From positions 8,728-72,727 of the forward strand of contig QFQY01000034.1 of NCBI GenBank assembly GCA_003248805.1: a DNA stretch of 64,000 nucleotides, written 5' to 3'. Each line of letters begins with the position of its first letter. The stretch's first letter is position 1. Of the stretch, positions 8,343 through 17,221 are shown one piece after another. This stretch comes from Chelatococcus sp. GTDB taxonomy: Bacteria; Pseudomonadota; Alphaproteobacteria; Rhizobiales; Beijerinckiaceae. The position numbers and the translations under genes were made by a program. The notes beneath the pieces were generated by a model. It saw only the letters and a program-made list of their open reading frames with translations, was not told the origin of the DNA and did not search any database.

Positions 8343-9119
8343 TCAGGGCTTCGGCGCGGGGGCCGCACCCGGGGCCGGAGCCGGAGCGGCCGCGCCGGGC
8401 GCCGCATTGGCCCCACCGGCGCCGAGGCGCTGGCGCAGCTCTTCCTGACGCTTGGCGAGCTCGTCCTGCAGCGCCTTCTGCTGGTCCTCGAGAACCTTCG
8501 GGTCGATGGCCGCGCCGTCGAAGCCCTTGGCGAAGTCGGCCAGCGGGATCGAGAAGGAAACCTCGCGCGCGCCCTGATTCTGGACGCTGACGTTGAGGTT
8601 GGTGCCCTTCTTCATCGAATTGATGAAAGCGTCATTGATCTGCGCCTCGGCGAAGCACCCGTTCGGGAAGCAGATCGCATAGCGGCCGCCGGTCGGCTGC
8701 GCATTGTCGACGCCGAAGCGGATACCCGGCTGCAGCATCAGGCCGAGCGGCATCAGGAAGCGCACGATCTTGTTCGGATCGCCCTTGACGTCATAGATCG
8801 CGACCGCCAGCACCGGCTGGCCCTGATCGGACACGAAGTCGCGGGTCGTGTAGCAGATTTCCTTGTTGGCGGCCGGGTCCTTGCCGCAGACCTTCGTCCA
8901 GCTCGTCTGGGACGGCTCGGGCTTCACCTGGACCACGGTCGGGCCGGAAGCGGCCTGGCCAGCGGGAGCCGGGGCGGCGGGTTGCTGGGCCGGCGCGGCG
9001 GGACGCTGGGGCTGCGCCGGGCGCTGTGCCTGCGCGAAGGAAACCGCCGGCGCAATCGCGACGGCCGCGCCGAGCGCGACGCCGAGGGCACGCGATGACA
9101 GGCGAAACGAAGCGGACAT
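8343..9119 (-). CDS. Invasion-associated locus B (IalB) family periplasmic protein
   Basis: A 258-residue secreted protein. A signal peptide (about residues 1-31, ending PAVSFAQAQ) is followed by a Pro/Ala/Gln-rich linker (residues about 32-62), then the IalB domain: TSWTKVCGKDPAANKEICYT, GIRFGVDNAQPTGGRYAICF and PNGCFAEAQINDAFI, with conserved cysteine pairs. The C-terminus has a charged helix (DELAKRQEELRQRL) and an Ala/Pro tail. Relatives in Bartonella were linked to erythrocyte invasion, but the family is widespread in free-living rhizobia with no defined role. The start is fixed by an AAGGAAAG ribosome binding site. It diverges from the solute-binding protein gene. Confidence 0.85.
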   Translation of the reverse strand: MSASFRLSSRALGVALGAAVAIAPAVSFAQAQRPAQPQRPAAPAQQPAAPAPAGQAASGPTVVQVKPEPSQTSWTKVCGKDPAANKEICYTTRDFVSDQGQPVLAVAIYDVKGDPNKIVRFLMPLGLMLQPGIRFGVDNAQPTGGRYAICFPNGCFAEAQINDAFINSMKKGTNLNVSVQNQGAREVSFSIPLADFAKGFDGAAIDPKVLEDQQKALQDELAKRQEELRQRLGAGGANAAPGAAAPAPAPGAAPAPKP

Positions 9120-9358
9120 CTCACTTTCCTTAAATTCAGCGAATTCGGGAAACACGACTTCGCAAGCCGCGTGGGCCACAGGCAACGGCTCAATGGCATA
9201 TCAGCGCCTGCCGTCGCAAGCCCCGCACAAGCGGGGGGAATGAGGCGTTTGAATGACGCGGTGACGCCGAGCGCGGCGGGCTTCCCCAAAGTCCGGCCCC
9301 GAATGAGGCGTGATCCGCGCGGCGACATGCTATTCTGCGTAACGGGAATCAGGTCTGG

Positions 9359-11197
9359 ATGATGAATCTCTTGGCAAGGCTCATGCGCGCGCTGCGCCCG
9401 GCGGCTGCGATGGTTTGCGCCGCGCTCGCCGCTGCGCCGGCGCGCGCGGAGCCGGCAGCGCCGACTCATGCCATCGCCATGCACGGCGCCCCGGCCTTGC
9501 CCCAGGGCTTCTCCCACTTGCCCTATGCCGATCCGGACGCGCCGAAGGGCGGGCGCATCGTCTTCGGCCAGCAGGGCACCTTCGACAGCCTCAACCCGCT
9601 GGTCGTGATGGGGGTCGCGCCCGACGCGGTGCCCCGCTACGTCCAGCAGAGCCTGCTCTTCCGCTCCGCCGACGAGCCCTTCACCGCCTATGGCCTGCTC
9701 GCCTCGCGCGTCGAGCTGAACGTCGACCGCACCAGGCTCGCCTTCGACATCGACCCGCGGGCGCGCTTCTCTGACGGCACGCCTGTCACCGCCGACGACG
9801 TGCTCTTCACCTTCGACATGCTGAAGGCCAAGGGCAAGCCGTTCCACCGCGCCAGCCTCGGCCGGGTGACGAAGGCTTCGGCCCCCTCGCCGGGCCGGGT
9901 CGAGTTCGAGCTGGGCGACGGCTCCAACCGGGAATTGCCGCTGGTGATCGGCGCCATGCCGATCTTCGCGCGCCACGCGACCGACCCCGCGACCTTCGGC
10001 GAGACCAGCTTCAAGCCGGCCCTGGGGTCCGGCCCCTACACGGTCTCGGAGGTAAGGCCCGGCGAATCGCTGACGCTGAAGCGCCGCAAGGATTTCTGGG
10101 CCGAGGACCATCCGCTGACGCGCGGCCTCTTCAACGCCGACGAAATCCGCTACGATTTCTACCGCGACTCCAACGCGCTGTTCGAGGCCTTCAAGGCCGG
10201 TCTCTACGACGTGCGCATCGAGGGCGACCCGACGCGCTGGATGACCGGCTACGATTTCCCGGCGCTGCGCGATGGCCGCGTCCAGCGCGAGACCCTGCAT
10301 TTCGAGACGCCCAAGGGCATGACCGGCCTCGTCTTCAACACGCGCCGGCCGGCCTTCTCAGACATCCGCGTGCGCGAGGCCCTCGGGCTGCTCTTCGATT
10401 TCGAATGGGTCAACCGCAACCTGTTCCACGGCGTCTATCGGCGGGCAGGCAGCTTCTTCTCCGATTCGGAACTCTCCGCCCTCGGCATTCCCGCCGACGC
10501 GCGCGAGAAGGGCCTGCTCGCGGGTTTCCCGGGCGCAGTCCGCGAGGACGTGCTCGATGGCCGCTGGACGCCCGCCACGACCGACGGCTCGGGCCGCGAC
10601 CGCGAGCAGGCGAGGCGCGCGCTCGATCTCATGAACGCCGCCGGCTACGCGCTGAGGGATGGCGTCCTTCGCAACGGCGCGGGCGAGCCCTTCGCCTTCG
10701 AGATCACCGTGACCAACCGCCAGCAGGAGCGGCTGGCGCTGAACTACGCACAGTCGCTGCAGCGGCTCGGAATCGCCGCGTCCGTGCGGCTGATCGACGA
10801 CGTCCAGTACTGGCGCCGGCTCTCGGCCTTCGATTTCGACATGATCCAGTGGACATGGCCGGCCTCGGCCTCTCCCGGCAACGAGCAGATCGGCCGCTGG
10901 GGCTCGGCCAATGCCGAGCGCAACGGCTCGTTGAACTATGCGGGTGTGCGCTCGGCCGCCGTCGATGCCGCGCTGCAGGCCCTGCTCGGCGCCCGCGAGC
11001 GCGAGGATTTCGTCGCGGCCGCCCGCACGCTCGACCGCCTGCTGGTCTCCGGCTTCTACGTCGTCCCGCTCTATTATCTGCCGGACACCTGGTTCGCCCA
11101 TGCGCGCGATGTCGTCCTGCCGGCCCGCAAGCCAGGCTATTTCCTCTCCACCGAAACCCTGGCGCGGCTGCCCGCCGCCCAGCCACCGGGCAACTGA
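9359..11197 (+). CDS. Periplasmic solute-binding protein, family 5 (YejA-like, peptide ABC transporter)
   Basis: A 612-residue extracellular solute-binding protein with a signal peptide (residues 1-31, ending APARAEP). The motif HAIAMHGAPALPQGF with PDAPKGGRIVFGQQGTFDSL is characteristic of YejA-type oligopeptide or microcin C binding proteins, rather than DppA. Later blocks (FSDGTPVTADDVLFTFDML, RVREALGLLFDFEWVNRNLF) are standard family 5 features. No permease or ATPase gene follows in this window, so it either pairs with components encoded elsewhere or acts alone. A second ATG lies one codon downstream. The next gene starts 10 bases after its stop. Confidence 0.88.
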   Translation: MMNLLARLMRALRPAAAMVCAALAAAPARAEPAAPTHAIAMHGAPALPQGFSHLPYADPDAPKGGRIVFGQQGTFDSLNPLVVMGVAPDAVPRYVQQSLLFRSADEPFTAYGLLASRVELNVDRTRLAFDIDPRARFSDGTPVTADDVLFTFDMLKAKGKPFHRASLGRVTKASAPSPGRVEFELGDGSNRELPLVIGAMPIFARHATDPATFGETSFKPALGSGPYTVSEVRPGESLTLKRRKDFWAEDHPLTRGLFNADEIRYDFYRDSNALFEAFKAGLYDVRIEGDPTRWMTGYDFPALRDGRVQRETLHFETPKGMTGLVFNTRRPAFSDIRVREALGLLFDFEWVNRNLFHGVYRRAGSFFSDSELSALGIPADAREKGLLAGFPGAVREDVLDGRWTPATTDGSGRDREQARRALDLMNAAGYALRDGVLRNGAGEPFAFEITVTNRQQERLALNYAQSLQRLGIAASVRLIDDVQYWRRLSAFDFDMIQWTWPASASPGNEQIGRWGSANAERNGSLNYAGVRSAAVDAALQALLGAREREDFVAAARTLDRLLVSGFYVVPLYYLPDTWFAHARDVVLPARKPGYFLSTETLARLPAAQPPGN

Positions 11198-11207
11198 AGG
11201 GCGGTCG

Positions 11208-12239
11208 ATGCGAGCGGAACAGGACGAGGCCTCCACGCTGCTCGACGGCCTGACACTCGACACGCTTCTGAAGGCCCTCGCGCGAGGGCGCGGCTACGAG
11301 AGCGCCTTGCGCGATCCGCCCGGTCGGCGCGGCTGGAGCGACGAGGCGCCGGCATCTCTCAGCTTCTCCCAGCTCGATGAGAAGATCGACCGGCTGGCCC
11401 GGTTGCTCGCCATCAACCGGGCCCAGCCCGGGGCGGGCGTCGCCATCCTCGCCCCGCTGGGGCCGGAGGCGATCATCTCGATCCTCGCCTGCCTGCGCGC
11501 CGGCCTTTCGCCCTTGATGCTCCCGCTTCATGGGCCGGAGCCCGAACTGCTGCGGCTGATGGAGGAGGCGGGAGCCGTCATGGCGCTCGGGATCGGCCGG
11601 GTCGGGCCGCTGAATCCGGTCATGACCTTGCGCGATCTCGCGGTGCGTGCCTTCGGCGTGCGGTTCGTCGGAGGCTTCGGCCCGGACGTTCCCGACGGCG
11701 TCGCCGCGCTCGACAGCCTCCTGCCGGGAGGAACGCTGCATCCCCTGCCCGAAGAAAGCCTGCGGCCGGGATTGCAGGTCGCGGATCCCGTCTCGCTGGC
11801 CGGCCCCCTGCCCGTCTCGGAGCGCGACCTGCTGCGGGTCTCGTTGGAGATCTCGCGCGCGCTGAAGCCCCTGTCCTCCTCGCGCATCGTCACGACCCTC
11901 GTCGGCGGCGATCTCGCGGCGTTGGCGAGCGGACCGGGAATGGCGATGCTGGCGGGCGTCGAGCTCCTGCCGATGGGTCTTTTCAGCCTGGGCGACCTGC
12001 AGGCCTGCATGGCCGGCGGACGCAAGGTGCATCTCGTGCTGCCGGGCGCGATGGAGGCTGCGCTCGCGCATTCCCGGCTGGCCTCGCATCCGGCGCTGTC
12101 GAGCCTCGTCTTCGTCCATCGGCCCGCGGAGAATCGCGCCCTGCCGGCCGTGGATCGGCCCGATATCGCCGTCGTCGACATCGAGGTGCGCAGCGCGGCC
12201 GAGATCGCGGTCGCCAGACGTCAGGTGCAGCCTCAGTAA
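11208..12239 (+). CDS. Shortened AMP-dependent ligase-like (ANL superfamily) protein
   Basis: A 343-residue protein whose first ~110 residues read like the start of an acyl-CoA synthetase or adenylation domain (LSFSQLDEKIDRLARLLA, GVAILAPLGPEAIISILACL, RAGLSPLMLPL). ANL enzymes need the Thr/Gly-rich YTSGTTG loop, a downstream TGD motif and a mobile C-terminal domain; I find none of these, and the protein is well short of the usual 500 or more residues. It may be a non-catalytic relative or an eroded enzyme. Reading frame and third-position G+C are intact, which argues against recent decay. It begins 10 bases after the YejA-like gene, so the two are probably co-transcribed. Function is unknown. 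Confidence 0.65.
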   Translation: MRAEQDEASTLLDGLTLDTLLKALARGRGYESALRDPPGRRGWSDEAPASLSFSQLDEKIDRLARLLAINRAQPGAGVAILAPLGPEAIISILACLRAGLSPLMLPLHGPEPELLRLMEEAGAVMALGIGRVGPLNPVMTLRDLAVRAFGVRFVGGFGPDVPDGVAALDSLLPGGTLHPLPEESLRPGLQVADPVSLAGPLPVSERDLLRVSLEISRALKPLSSSRIVTTLVGGDLAALASGPGMAMLAGVELLPMGLFSLGDLQACMAGGRKVHLVLPGAMEAALAHSRLASHPALSSLVFVHRPAENRALPAVDRPDIAVVDIEVRSAAEIAVARRQVQPQ

Positions 12240-12361
12240 ACCATACCGGCAGGCTCGAGGCCGCCTTTGACGAAACATTAGGCAATTCGCCGGATCGTCC
12301 CGCCATGAGCGGCCTCGCCCCTACCATGCCGGCGGCGACCTTGAAGGCGGAGGAAGCCCAT

Positions 12362-13585
12362 ATGGGCGAGGTCTACGCCGAGCAGCAGTTGCGCGGCTTT
12401 CGCAGGCTCCGCTTCGAGGAACCGCTCGAGCGCGAGTACCTGGCGGCGATGCGCGCGGCCAAGCGCCCGGGGACGCTGATCTGCATCGCGACGGCGCTGG
12501 TGATTTGGCTCGTCTTCGTCGCGCTCGACCTGAGCAGGCTCGATCTCGCCGCCGAGATCGCCAACCGTCGCTACGACGCCTGGCTCGGGATCGGGCTGCG
12601 CTGGACGACATTGGCGCTGCTGACCGGCCTCCTGATCGCGCTCCTCCGCGGGGGGTTGAAGACCGCCTATCCGTGGGGCTCCATGCTGACGCTGGTGATG
12701 ATCGGCGCGACCGCCGCGATCAATGCCTGCGTCTACAAGCTGCGCGGCCTGCCCCAGGCCGATCTCGCCGAATTCGCGATCATCATGGCGGTGTTCCTGC
12801 CCCTCGGAATGACCTTCCGCCAAAGCACCGTCACCGCCCTGCTCGTGGCCGGCGCCACGGCGACCGCCGGCCTCGTGATGCTCGATCTGGAGCAGCGATA
12901 CGAGACCGTGCGCATGTCGGTGCTCCTGCTGTTCGCGGCTTTCGTCGGTGCCGTGGGCGCCTATCTGCGCGAATATGCGGAACGGGACCAGTTCCTGCTG
13001 CGGCGGCAATTGCACTACGGCGCGATGCAGGATGCGCTGACCGGGATCGGCAATCGGCGGTACTTCGCGCAGCACGCGGCCGCAGCCCTGCGGCAGGCTG
13101 CGCGCGAGCGGGAAGACGTCGTCCTCGCCGTGCTCGACGTCGACCATTTCAAGAGCTTCAACGACCGCTACGGCCATCATGCCGGCGACATGGCGCTGCA
13201 TCGCGTGGCACAGAGCCTGAAGCAGAGCCTGCGCCGACCGCTGGATCTGGTCGGCAGGCTGGGCGGCGAGGAATTCGGCCTCCTGCTTTATGGAGCAAAG
13301 CCGAAGGAGGCGCTGATGGTGCTCGAAGCCGTCGTCGCCACGGTCGCGAACCTGTCGATCGCCCACGAGGCCTCGGAGACGGCGAACTGCCTCACCGTCA
13401 GCATCGGCGCGGCCTGCTTCGACGGCCGGGAGAGCCTCGAAAGCCTCTACAAGCGCGCCGACGCGGCGCTCTATGAGAGCAAGGCCGCCGGGCGCAACAG
13501 GGCGGCGCTGGACGACATGGCCGCCTCGCTCATTGCCGCCACAGCCAACGATCAGCTCCCACCCTCCTCGCGCTGGAGGCGCTGA
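12362..13585 (+). CDS. Membrane-bound diguanylate cyclase (GGDEF domain)
   Basis: About 407 residues. The first ~200 hold around six hydrophobic segments (for example TLICIATALVIWLVFVALDL) forming an uncharacterised membrane sensor; the C-terminal GGDEF domain starts near DALTGIGNRRYF. The active site reads GGEEF (in GRLGGEEFGLLLYG), an active variant, and RPLD five residues before it fits the RxxD product-inhibition site. DVDHFKSFNDRYGHHAGD carries the metal site. No EAL domain is present, so cyclic-di-GMP synthesis is expected. I chose 12362 because GGAGGAAG lies eight bases upstream; 12305 is a longer alternative without a good ribosome binding site. Confidence 0.9.
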   Translation: MGEVYAEQQLRGFRRLRFEEPLEREYLAAMRAAKRPGTLICIATALVIWLVFVALDLSRLDLAAEIANRRYDAWLGIGLRWTTLALLTGLLIALLRGGLKTAYPWGSMLTLVMIGATAAINACVYKLRGLPQADLAEFAIIMAVFLPLGMTFRQSTVTALLVAGATATAGLVMLDLEQRYETVRMSVLLLFAAFVGAVGAYLREYAERDQFLLRRQLHYGAMQDALTGIGNRRYFAQHAAAALRQAAREREDVVLAVLDVDHFKSFNDRYGHHAGDMALHRVAQSLKQSLRRPLDLVGRLGGEEFGLLLYGAKPKEALMVLEAVVATVANLSIAHEASETANCLTVSIGAACFDGRESLESLYKRADAALYESKAAGRNRAALDDMAASLIAATANDQLPPSSRWRR

Positions 13586-13765
13586 GGCGCCTCCCGAGCG
13601 GCAGCGGAATTCGCAAGCGTCGAGGCCGCCGTCTCCCGATTGCTGTGGACGCCGGTTTCGCCGCTTGCCGCAGGCCCTCCTCGCAATGCTAGAAGGGCCC
13701 GGTGCCCGGCATGGGCGCACCCGGCTTGGGCGCGACGGGACTTCTGGAGGCAGCGCGAGCGGCGC

Positions 13766-15262
13766 ATGACGACGGCCATCGAGATGGGGACGACGCGGAC
13801 GGGCGAGCCCGGCCTGATCGATCTCGCCGAACTGCTGGCGACGCGCCTCCTCGTGCAGGGCAATTCCGGCTCCGGGAAATCGCATCTGCTGCGCAGGCTG
13901 CTCGAACAGAGCGCGCCGCTCGTCCAGCAGGCGATCATCGACCCCGAGGGCGATTTCGTCTCGCTCGCCGACCAGTTCGGCCATGTCGTCGTCGATGCGC
14001 AATGCGGTGAGGCCGAGCTCCAGCGGGTCGCGCTGCGCGTTCGCCAGCACCGCGTCTCCGTGGTGCTGAACCTGGAAAACCTCGAGGCCGACGAGCAGTT
14101 GCGCGCGGCCGCCGCCTTTCTGGGCGGCCTTTTCGACGTGGACCGCAGTCTCTGGTTCCCGATGCTGATCGTCGTCGACGAGGCGCAGCTCTTCGCGCCC
14201 GTCATGGCGGGCGAGGCCTCCGACGAGGCGCGCCGGCTCTCGCTCGGCGCCATGACCAACCTGATGTGCCGGGGCCGAAAACGCGGGCTGGCTGGCGTGA
14301 TCGCGACCCAGCGCCTCGCCAAGCTCGCAAAGAACGTCGCGGCGGAAGCCTCCAACTTCCTGATGGGCCGGACCTTCCTCGACATCGACATGGCCCGTGC
14401 GGCCGATCTCCTCGGCATGGATCGCCGCCAGGCCGAGATGTTCCGCGATCTCGAGCGCGGACAGTTCGTCGCGCTCGGCCCCGCACTCTCCAAGAGGCCG
14501 CTGCCGCTGCGAATCGGGACCGTGACCTCGACCGATCGCGGGGGCGCCCCCGGCCTGATCCCGCTGCCGGAGCAGCCCCCGCAGGACGCCGCCGACCTGA
14601 TCTTCACCGCCGGCGCGGACGAGCCGGTTCCCCTGGCGCGGCCGGTCCGTCCCCCCCCGCGTCCGATGGCCACCGAGGTGCTGCGCCAGATCGAGAACTA
14701 CCGCCCGGCCCCGCCCCCCGAGCCCGAGATCGAGATGGAGCCGGCCGAGCGCGAGGCGCTGATGGCCGAAATCCTGCGCGATCTCATGGCCGATCCCGAG
14801 TCCCGGACCCGACAGGTCGCCGTCCTGTATCAGGATTTCACCGTGCGCTGCCGCATGCGCGGGCTCGGGCGCGGACATCCCGGCCTCGACGATTTCCGCC
14901 GCAAGCTCGCCGTCGCGCGTGCGGGAGCCAGCGACGACATCGCCGCCTCGGACACCTGGCAGGCGGCGCTCGACGCCAGCGCCTCCCTGCCGGAGGACCT
15001 GCACGGCCTGTTCCTATTCATCGTCCGCTGCGCGATGGAAGGGCGTCCATGCCCGGACGACGCCGAGCTCGCGAATGTCTATGGCAGCCATTCGCCGAGC
15101 CGGGCGCGACGCATGCTCGCCTATATCGAGGAGCGCGGCCTCGTCGTCAGCCATACGGACTTCCGCGGCCAGCGCAGGCTCGCTTTGCCGACGCTGGGCA
15201 TCGAGACGGCGCCCGGGCAGGCGCCCCCCGGAGCCGGACTACCGCGCCGCGCGCGCGGCTGA
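13766..15262 (+). CDS. HerA/DUF87-type ATP-binding protein
   Basis: A 498-residue ATPase of the HerA/FtsK-like clade. Walker A is GNSGSGKS at residues 32-39; Walker B is LIVVDEAQLF; the arginine-rich region MCRGRKRGLAGVIATQRLAK is typical of HerA/VirB4-like helicase cores. The N-terminal HerA barrel is much reduced, and the C-terminal ~150 residues look like a separate helical or winged-helix domain (AELANVYGSHSPSRARRML, then YIEERGLVVSHTDFRGQ). No NurA nuclease, SIR2 or other known HerA partner is adjacent. DNA translocation is plausible but unproven. The start follows GGAGG at 13746-13750, a rather long spacing; the reading could extend upstream to 13640. Confidence 0.75.
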   Translation: MTTAIEMGTTRTGEPGLIDLAELLATRLLVQGNSGSGKSHLLRRLLEQSAPLVQQAIIDPEGDFVSLADQFGHVVVDAQCGEAELQRVALRVRQHRVSVVLNLENLEADEQLRAAAAFLGGLFDVDRSLWFPMLIVVDEAQLFAPVMAGEASDEARRLSLGAMTNLMCRGRKRGLAGVIATQRLAKLAKNVAAEASNFLMGRTFLDIDMARAADLLGMDRRQAEMFRDLERGQFVALGPALSKRPLPLRIGTVTSTDRGGAPGLIPLPEQPPQDAADLIFTAGADEPVPLARPVRPPPRPMATEVLRQIENYRPAPPPEPEIEMEPAEREALMAEILRDLMADPESRTRQVAVLYQDFTVRCRMRGLGRGHPGLDDFRRKLAVARAGASDDIAASDTWQAALDASASLPEDLHGLFLFIVRCAMEGRPCPDDAELANVYGSHSPSRARRMLAYIEERGLVVSHTDFRGQRRLALPTLGIETAPGQAPPGAGLPRRARG

Positions 15263-15569
15263 CACGAGGCGGCTGACAGGCGGGCGCGCAGATCCGGCCT
15301 GTCCCGGCTTCCCCTATCGCCGGCAGCAGTGCTTCGCCCGGCTCAATCCGCCTGCGGTTCGAGCGCCAGCATCGGCGAGGCCGGCGGCTCCCCGGCAATG
15401 TCTGGACGCCAGGGCTCGCATTCGGGCCCGAGCTTGCCGCTGCGGATGATGCAGAGCCACATGAAAACCGGCTTTCGGCCAAGGCGCCGCTGCCGCGCAA
15501 AGCGGCGCGAACTTGACCGCGCCGCCCGGAACCGTGCATGACCGTCGCCCCATGTCATCCGGCCCGGCC
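15263..15569. other. Intergenic region between the HerA-like gene and trpG
   Basis: About 300 bases without a confident gene. On the minus strand it contains one short open frame with coding-like codon bias (15343-15462, listed separately). I see no trpE, no trp leader peptide with tandem Trp codons and no strong terminator here, so the trpG promoter presumably lies in the right-hand part, but I could not place it. Confidence 0.4.
15343..15462 (-). CDS. Possible 39-residue small protein
   Basis: An open frame encoding MWLCIIRSGKLGPECEPW and then an acidic, proline-rich tail. About 87% of its codons end in G or C, much more than in the in-frame sequence upstream of this ATG, which suggests translation. 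Against this, no Shine-Dalgarno sequence is visible before the ATG and I recognise no homologue. A longer reading from 15558 has weaker codon bias. Treat as a candidate only. Confidence 0.25.
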   Translation of the reverse strand: MWLCIIRSGKLGPECEPWRPDIAGEPPASPMLALEPQAD

Positions 15570-16187
15570 ATGCGCGTCCTCCTGATCGACAACTACGACA
15601 GCTTCACCTGGAACCTCGTCCATCTGATCGGTGGACTCGGGGCCGAGGTCGAGGTGCGCCGCAACGATGCCCTCTCCGTGGAGGAGGCACTCGGGAGCGG
15701 CCACGACGCCATCGTGCTGTCGCCCGGCCCCTGCACGCCCAACGAAGCCGGCATCTGCCTCGATATCGTGCGCGAGGGCGCCGCGCGCATGCCGATCTTC
15801 GGCGTCTGCCTCGGTCTTCAGACCATCGGCCAGGCCTTCGGCGGCGATGTCGTGCGCGCGCCGCTGCCGATGCACGGCAAGATTTCGACGGTCACCCACC
15901 GGGCACGCGGATTGTTCCACGGCATCAACGGGCCGATCCAGGCGACACGCTACCACTCCCTCGTGGTCGAGCGGGCGAGCTGTCCCGAGGCGCTGGCGAT
16001 CGAGGCCGAAACCGCGGACGGGCTCATCATGGCGCTCTCCCACCGGGAACTGCCGACGCATGGCGTGCAGTTCCATCCCGAGAGCATCGCCTCCGAGCAC
16101 GGCGCGACGATACTGCGGAATTTCCTCGATCTGGCCGAGCGATGGCGGCGTGAGAGCGACGCCGCCGCCCTGCCCCGTACTGCCTGA
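15570..16187 (+). CDS. trpG: Anthranilate synthase component II (glutamine amidotransferase)
   Basis: A 205-residue class I glutamine amidotransferase that supplies ammonia to anthranilate synthase component I (TrpE), the first step of tryptophan synthesis. The N-terminal LLIDNYDSFTWNLVHLIG and oxyanion SPGPCTPNEAG blocks are diagnostic, the nucleophile is Cys80 in FGVCLGLQ, and the His/Glu pair is in HGVQFHPESIASEHG. ATG at 15570 gives the canonical N-terminus; an ATG at 15552 is possible. TrpE is not in the window. Eleven to fourteen bases separate it from trpD, the start of a compact operon with trpC, moaC and moeA. The same subunit can serve p-aminobenzoate synthesis. Confidence 0.95.
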   Translation: MRVLLIDNYDSFTWNLVHLIGGLGAEVEVRRNDALSVEEALGSGHDAIVLSPGPCTPNEAGICLDIVREGAARMPIFGVCLGLQTIGQAFGGDVVRAPLPMHGKISTVTHRARGLFHGINGPIQATRYHSLVVERASCPEALAIEAETADGLIMALSHRELPTHGVQFHPESIASEHGATILRNFLDLAERWRRESDAAALPRTA

Positions 16188-16200
16188 TCCCGGAACTCCC

Positions 16201-17214
16201 ATGGACGACTTCAAACCCTTCATCGCCAAGGTCGCGACCGGCGCCACGCTCTCGCGCGACGAGGCGCGCGGCGCCTTCGACGCGATGCTCTCCGGCGAGG
16301 TCACCAATGCACAGGCCGCCGCCTTCCTGATGGCCATGCGCGTGCGCGGCGAGACGACCGAGGAGATCGCCGGCGCCGTTGGCGCCATGCGCGCCAAGAT
16401 GCTGCGCGTGAAGGCGCCGGCGAACGCCGTCGACATCGTCGGCACCGGCGGCGATTCCTCCGGCTCCTACAACGTCTCGACGCTCGCCGCGATCATCACG
16501 GCGGCCTGCGGCGTGCCCGTCGCCAAGCACGGGAACCGCGCCGCCTCCTCCCGCTCCGGCGCCGCCGACGTTCTGGCGGCGCTCGGCGTCAAGGTCGGGC
16601 TCGATGCCGTCGCGACCGAGCGCTGCATCAAGGAGGCCGGCGTCGGCTTCATGTTCGCGCCCACCCATCACGCCTCGATGCGCCATGTCGCCCCGGTGCG
16701 CACGGAGCTCGGCACGCGGACGATCTTCAATCTGGTCGGCCCGCTCTCGAATCCGGCGGGCGTCACGCGCCAGCTCATCGGCGCCTTCTCCGAGACCTGG
16801 CTCGAGCCGATGACGCAGGTGCTCGCCTCGCTCGGCTCGACGCGAGTCTGGGCGGTGCACGGCTCCGACGGGCTCGACGAGATCACCACCACCGGGCCGA
16901 CGCGCGTCGTCTCGCTGGAGAACGGCAAGGTCGAGAGCTTCACGATCACGCCCGAGGATGTCGGGCTCGCCCAGGCACAGCCCGAGGATCTGCGCGGCGG
17001 CACGCCGGAGCGCAACGCGGCGGCCCTCCTCGCCGTCGTCGAGGGCGAGAAGACGGCGTATCGCGATATCGCCGCCTTCAACGCGGCCGCGGCGCTGCTC
17101 GTGGCCGGCAAGGCCGGCGACCTGCGCGACGGGCTGGCCCGGGCCGAGGCCGCGCTGGATTCCGGCAAGGCGCGGGCGACCCTCGCCGCGCTGATCGACA
17201 GCTCCAACGGGTGA
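16201..17214 (+). CDS. trpD: Anthranilate phosphoribosyltransferase
   Basis: A 337-residue enzyme that joins anthranilate to PRPP, step two of tryptophan synthesis. Signature segments are VDIVGTGGDSSGSYNVST (PRPP-binding glycine loop), KHGNRAASSRSGAADVLAAL, APTHHASMRHVAPVRTELG and NLVGPLSNPAG (anthranilate site). The length is typical. It follows trpG by 13 bases and precedes trpC by 7 bases. Confidence 0.97.
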   Translation: MDDFKPFIAKVATGATLSRDEARGAFDAMLSGEVTNAQAAAFLMAMRVRGETTEEIAGAVGAMRAKMLRVKAPANAVDIVGTGGDSSGSYNVSTLAAIITAACGVPVAKHGNRAASSRSGAADVLAALGVKVGLDAVATERCIKEAGVGFMFAPTHHASMRHVAPVRTELGTRTIFNLVGPLSNPAGVTRQLIGAFSETWLEPMTQVLASLGSTRVWAVHGSDGLDEITTTGPTRVVSLENGKVESFTITPEDVGLAQAQPEDLRGGTPERNAAALLAVVEGEKTAYRDIAAFNAAAALLVAGKAGDLRDGLARAEAALDSGKARATLAALIDSSNG

Positions 17215-17221
17215 GGCGCAG

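Noticed and set aside
12278..15004. A 908-codon minus-strand frame opposite the diguanylate cyclase and HerA-like genes.
   Set aside because: Both plus-strand genes have clear catalytic motifs; the antisense frame shows none.
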